Below are positions 51,262-64,000 of a stretch of 64,000 bases of DNA, piece by piece. The position numbers and the translations under genes are program-made. The notes under the pieces were generated by a model, which worked only from the letters and a program-made list of their open reading frames with translations, ran no database searches and had not been told where the DNA came from. This DNA is from Larimichthys crocea (Eukaryota; Chordata; Actinopteri; Sciaenidae), in contig NC_040022.1 in the NCBI RefSeq assembly GCF_000972845.2, forward strand, positions 16,707,865 through 16,771,864. The letters are read 5' to 3'. Position 1 is the first letter of the stretch. Every line of letters begins with the position of its first letter.

Positions 51262-51840
51262 CTAACTGGCTCTCAAACCTGATTCTGGGGTCCTCTCTTC
51301 CTCACTGTCCTCCTCAAGTTTACTGTCCTCACTTTCGGATGGAATGACCCTAAGTGTCTTCTGCTGGCGACCATAAAATGTCCTTGCATCCATTTCCTAC
51401 AAGCAATAGTAGAGAGTGCATTGAGTACATTGAGTATGGTGCTAATTATCTATCTCAGACATCTCCATCCATTAGTATGACATTGCCATAACAAAAGGGC
51501 TACAATTGCATGATGTTGCTCTGGGGCAATGAATGAAAAAACACAAAAATAATAAAAACAAAAATAAACAATAAAATATGCTTTTCTACATATTCATGTA
51601 CATTCACATATTTTTTTCAACCAAGTTATTTCACTTTCAAATGTAGAAAAGTGACATTTATCTTACCGTTTGCTGGCCTCATGTGGCTTTGCTTCCTGAA
51701 AAGACTGCTCCACCCCAAGACACATACCCAAACACACTTCAGCCCCTGATTTTATTGAACAGTGATATGGTCTGGTGTTGTTAGGGGAAAAAAGGATAAA
51801 TAGGGTTTGTTGCCTGAGGGCAACAGTATGCCATAGAGGG
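51262..51840 (-). mobile_element. Possible piggyBac-like transposon 5' remnant
   Basis: On the minus strand a 43-codon frame (51393 down to 51262) begins MDARTFYGRQQKTLRVIPSE and continues as an acidic Ser/Glu stretch before a stop. An acidic N terminus of this kind is common in piggyBac-derived transposases. About 450 bases upstream, near 51800-51840, lies a terminal-repeat-like end with the hairpin GTTGCCTGAGGGCAAC, then 'ccatagaggg' and 'ctaacttaa', near the TTAA expected of piggyBac targets. No DDE core is present. The identification is tentative. Confidence 0.35.
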
Positions 51841-53671
51841 CTAACTTAATCTACATAATGTTTTCATACAAATTTGAGTATTAGTTTATCCCACAGAGTA
51901 AAAATCGACATGATTTTCACTGTTTCTGTTTTACCAAATGGAGAAAGTGGAAGGATATCCCATCTTGTTAAGTTTTGTTTTATTTGTTTAAGTATTATAT
52001 AATTTGGTTCGAATGGTTGTGTGGAGCTGACACAAAAGTGGGCAAAAGGGTTTCATCTAAACAATGTGTCCTCTGCAAATTATACTGAATCGATTATGTA
52101 TCTATGGATGAGTTAAGCAACAACATAAGGCTTTAAAACTTGAGCTGCCACACAAAGTGACTAGTGGCTGTTCTTCACACTGTAAATGTAGAGTATGAAG
52201 AAATGCAGAAGTGCATAACTTTAACCTCCAGCTCTATAACCAAACATACCCTTGAACACCTTGAACACCTTACCTCTTACAACAACGACATTACTGTGAC
52301 AGTTAAACAAAGTTACATAACACACACTATGCCACTGCTGTAGTGCAGATAGAGTGGAGATATAGTAACAGGTTACTGGGTTGAAGTGCCTTATCAGTGA
52401 CAACAAACACAGTCGATCTCATATGGACACCTCACCAAGGTCGGCTGCTATAAAAATAGATTACAAGTGTAAACATTTTGCAGCACAGAAACAAACAATT
52501 GCTACATCTGCTGGATGCTGGAGCAAAGTCAGTGTGGACTGAGGGACAGAGGGAAGTCAGTGTAAAAGAAGAAGAAGAGTCAGTTGGCACAATATTTTCC
52601 ACAGCAGACATTTTGAGTGACACTGAGCAGCCATGAACAATAAAACAGCATATTAAATTCAGCCATTTTGTTCTTTTTTTGTGCTTTTCTTACCATGTCA
52701 AAATATGTTTCATTCACATTATTATCGATTCTAACTATACAGTTTGTCCATTTGTCCTCTAAAGTTAATTTTCAGTAAGGAGTTTATAAATAACACCATG
52801 AAAGTCAATGGGTATATGTACATTTTTTAAGGCAGAATGTCATTTAAACATATTTTATAAATTCCTTAAATTCTGGACTCTTGTTCCCGTTTGTTGTTGT
52901 AATAGTTTAACCTTAATTTAAGCAAATCATATTGAAATTAAAAATACATTTTTCAATGGAAACCCGGCCAACACAAGTAAATTAAAACAGATACAAAACA
53001 AAAGACAGTATTACAACACATAACATCCCCCAAAAATAAAAGTGCAGTGTAAACCATAAATCCAACAATAATAATATCAAGCTATGCATCGACACCCATC
53101 TGTCTCCAGCTCTTTCGATATCGATTTAAAACCATTCGAATAAATCAGATCATGGAGTTTTATAACTTTCTATGTCTGCATCTTCCCCACCATGATATGC
53201 TTGTTGCAAAAGACAACCAGGAGCATGTGGGTCCTTTTTTTTTTTCTCTCTCACACATCCTTCATGGGACATGTGTCTGTCACACAGAGCAGGAGTTGCA
53301 GCAGTGTTACTGCACAGTCCAGATTGAATGGGCCTCCTCACTGCTCGGAAGGAATCCTGTGAAAGTAAACATGGGCTGTGTGCTTGCTTGTGTTTGTGTA
53401 TGCTGTACTGTAGTGGCAGGCGTGTGCGTGAGAGAGAGAGTGTGTGCGTGTGTACGCGCACGTTTACGTATGCGCTATATGATACACTTCCTTTATCACA
53501 ACAAAACATTAATTATTATTACTCTGGAGAGTGAATGAGATGAGTTCATTTAATAACCGAGGGCTGACTCATCATCCGTGGGTCGGCTGCGCAGTTTTCG
53601 TTTCCACGCTCCGACTTCTCCACGACACGTCGGATGCCGCGCGCTGCGCGCTGCGCGCTCGCTCACTGTAC

Positions 53672-53679
53672 TGACGTCA
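53672..53679 (+). promoter_or_regulatory. Perfect CRE next to the slc25a12 start codon
   Basis: The palindrome TGACGTCA ends eight bases before the ATG at 53687, inside a GC-rich, TATA-less region with GCGCGCTGCGCGCTGCGCGC-like runs. CREB/ATF factors bind this motif. Because it sits so near the ATG, it is likely within or just downstream of the transcription start. The motif is also present in the duplicated copy. Confidence 0.6.
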
Positions 53680-53686
53680 AACCAGC

Positions 53687-63506
<9,820 letters not shown>

Positions 63507-64000
63507 AGATCTGAATGTCCATATCACTTTGCCATCCCTCTCCTCCTCCTCCTCCTACCAGGAGCCAGACACTTAGATAGATACAAACAAAACACGCACA
63601 GTTTAAACACACTCCACAAATAGGGGGCGTTAACTTAGGAACAAACAGCAGCCTTTCACCCTTCCCAGGGTGATGATGTGCTTCACTGGTCCCCAGCCAG
63701 TGGTGGAGGTGTAGAGCTGGCTGCAACTGCGGATGTAACCGAGCAGACAGCGGTGGGACCAGAGCGCTGACTGTGTTGTATCTTCAGTGGCTGTACGCTC
63801 CTGTCATTTCCATCTTTTGTGTTCTTCTCTCCAGCATTTGTATCAAAATGGAGCTTGGGGCACTCCTCTCTCTCTTTCTCATGAGTAGCTGATATGATTT
63901 TTATTTTGTTTTTCTGTCTGATACTCAGTATGAGTATGACTTCTCTTATTGGACGGCGGGCATAGAAAATATTAGATCGGACAGCACGGTGTGTGGGGCT
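63507..64000 (+). other. slc25a12: 3' UTR of slc25a12
   Basis: Sequence after the TAG stop at 63504-63506. It is ordinary, moderately GC-rich sequence with a (CTC)n run near 63538-63555. No AATAAA polyadenylation signal was found before the window ends, so the last exon probably continues beyond it. Confidence 0.7.

Larger units (their letters stand above)
49987..53686. other. AT-rich and repeat-containing interval upstream of slc25a12
   Basis: The stretch holds a TATATA-rich tract (about 50058-50140), CA-rich low-complexity sequence (50950-51235) that yields spurious Cys/Val and His/Thr open frames, a probable piggyBac-like remnant (51262-51840) and otherwise unremarkable AT-rich sequence. 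The last 100 bases before 53687 become GC-rich and are the slc25a12 promoter and 5' UTR. Confidence 0.6.

Overview
This is nuclear DNA from a ray-finned fish, most likely a percomorph. The genes are split into many short GT-AG exons whose joined translations give complete vertebrate proteins. The spaces between them hold long CA/TG microsatellites and several interspersed repeats that I recognise from perch-like fish genomes. No prokaryotic or organellar features are present. All exon calls were made by hand from splice sites, reading phase and remembered family sequences; no alignment was run.

Layout. (1) 1-5690: 5' flank, with one SINE, of a neurabin-1-type gene. (2) 5691-13743 (+): neurabin (ppp1r9a-like), 18 coding exons, 1386 codons, with PP1-docking motif, PDZ, coiled coil and SAM. 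(3) 14944-29880 (-): integrin alpha-6 (itga6), 25 coding exons, 1100 codons, alpha-6A type tail, converging tail-to-tail on neurabin. (4) 29881-41010: intergenic, repeat-rich, no gene seen. (5) 41011-44741 (-): metap1d, mitochondrial methionine aminopeptidase, 10 exons, 339 codons. (6) 44742-48427: hAT-type MITE, a terminal-inverted-repeat DNA transposon with a broken integrase-type reading frame, and decayed tandem repeats. (7) 48428-49741 (-): an intronless 437-codon gene for a USP-type deubiquitinase-like protein with three 28-residue repeats and a short hydrophobic N terminus. It is the least familiar gene here. A tandemly repeated CRE-like promoter block lies just upstream. (8) 49953-53686: AT-rich and transposon remnants. 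(9) 53687-63506 (+): slc25a12 (aralar1, mitochondrial Asp/Glu carrier), 18 exons, 683 codons. Its first two exons occur twice in a 1.1-kb tandem copy that contains a 10-N gap, probably an assembly artefact. (10) 63507-64000: its 3' UTR.

The genes share no pathway. They form a conserved synteny block: itga6, metap1d and slc25a12 lie near one another on human 2q31, flanking DLX1/DLX2. Here the interval lacks dlx1, dlx2 and hat1, and a neurabin gene lies beside itga6 (human PPP1R9A is on 7q21, near DLX5/6 and SLC25A13). This fits a differentially pruned copy of the dlx paralogon after the vertebrate or teleost genome duplications. The window's best candidates for something undescribed are the USP-like gene with its promoter repeats and decayed downstream copies, and an exact in-frame 45-bp duplication in itga6 beside the furin site.
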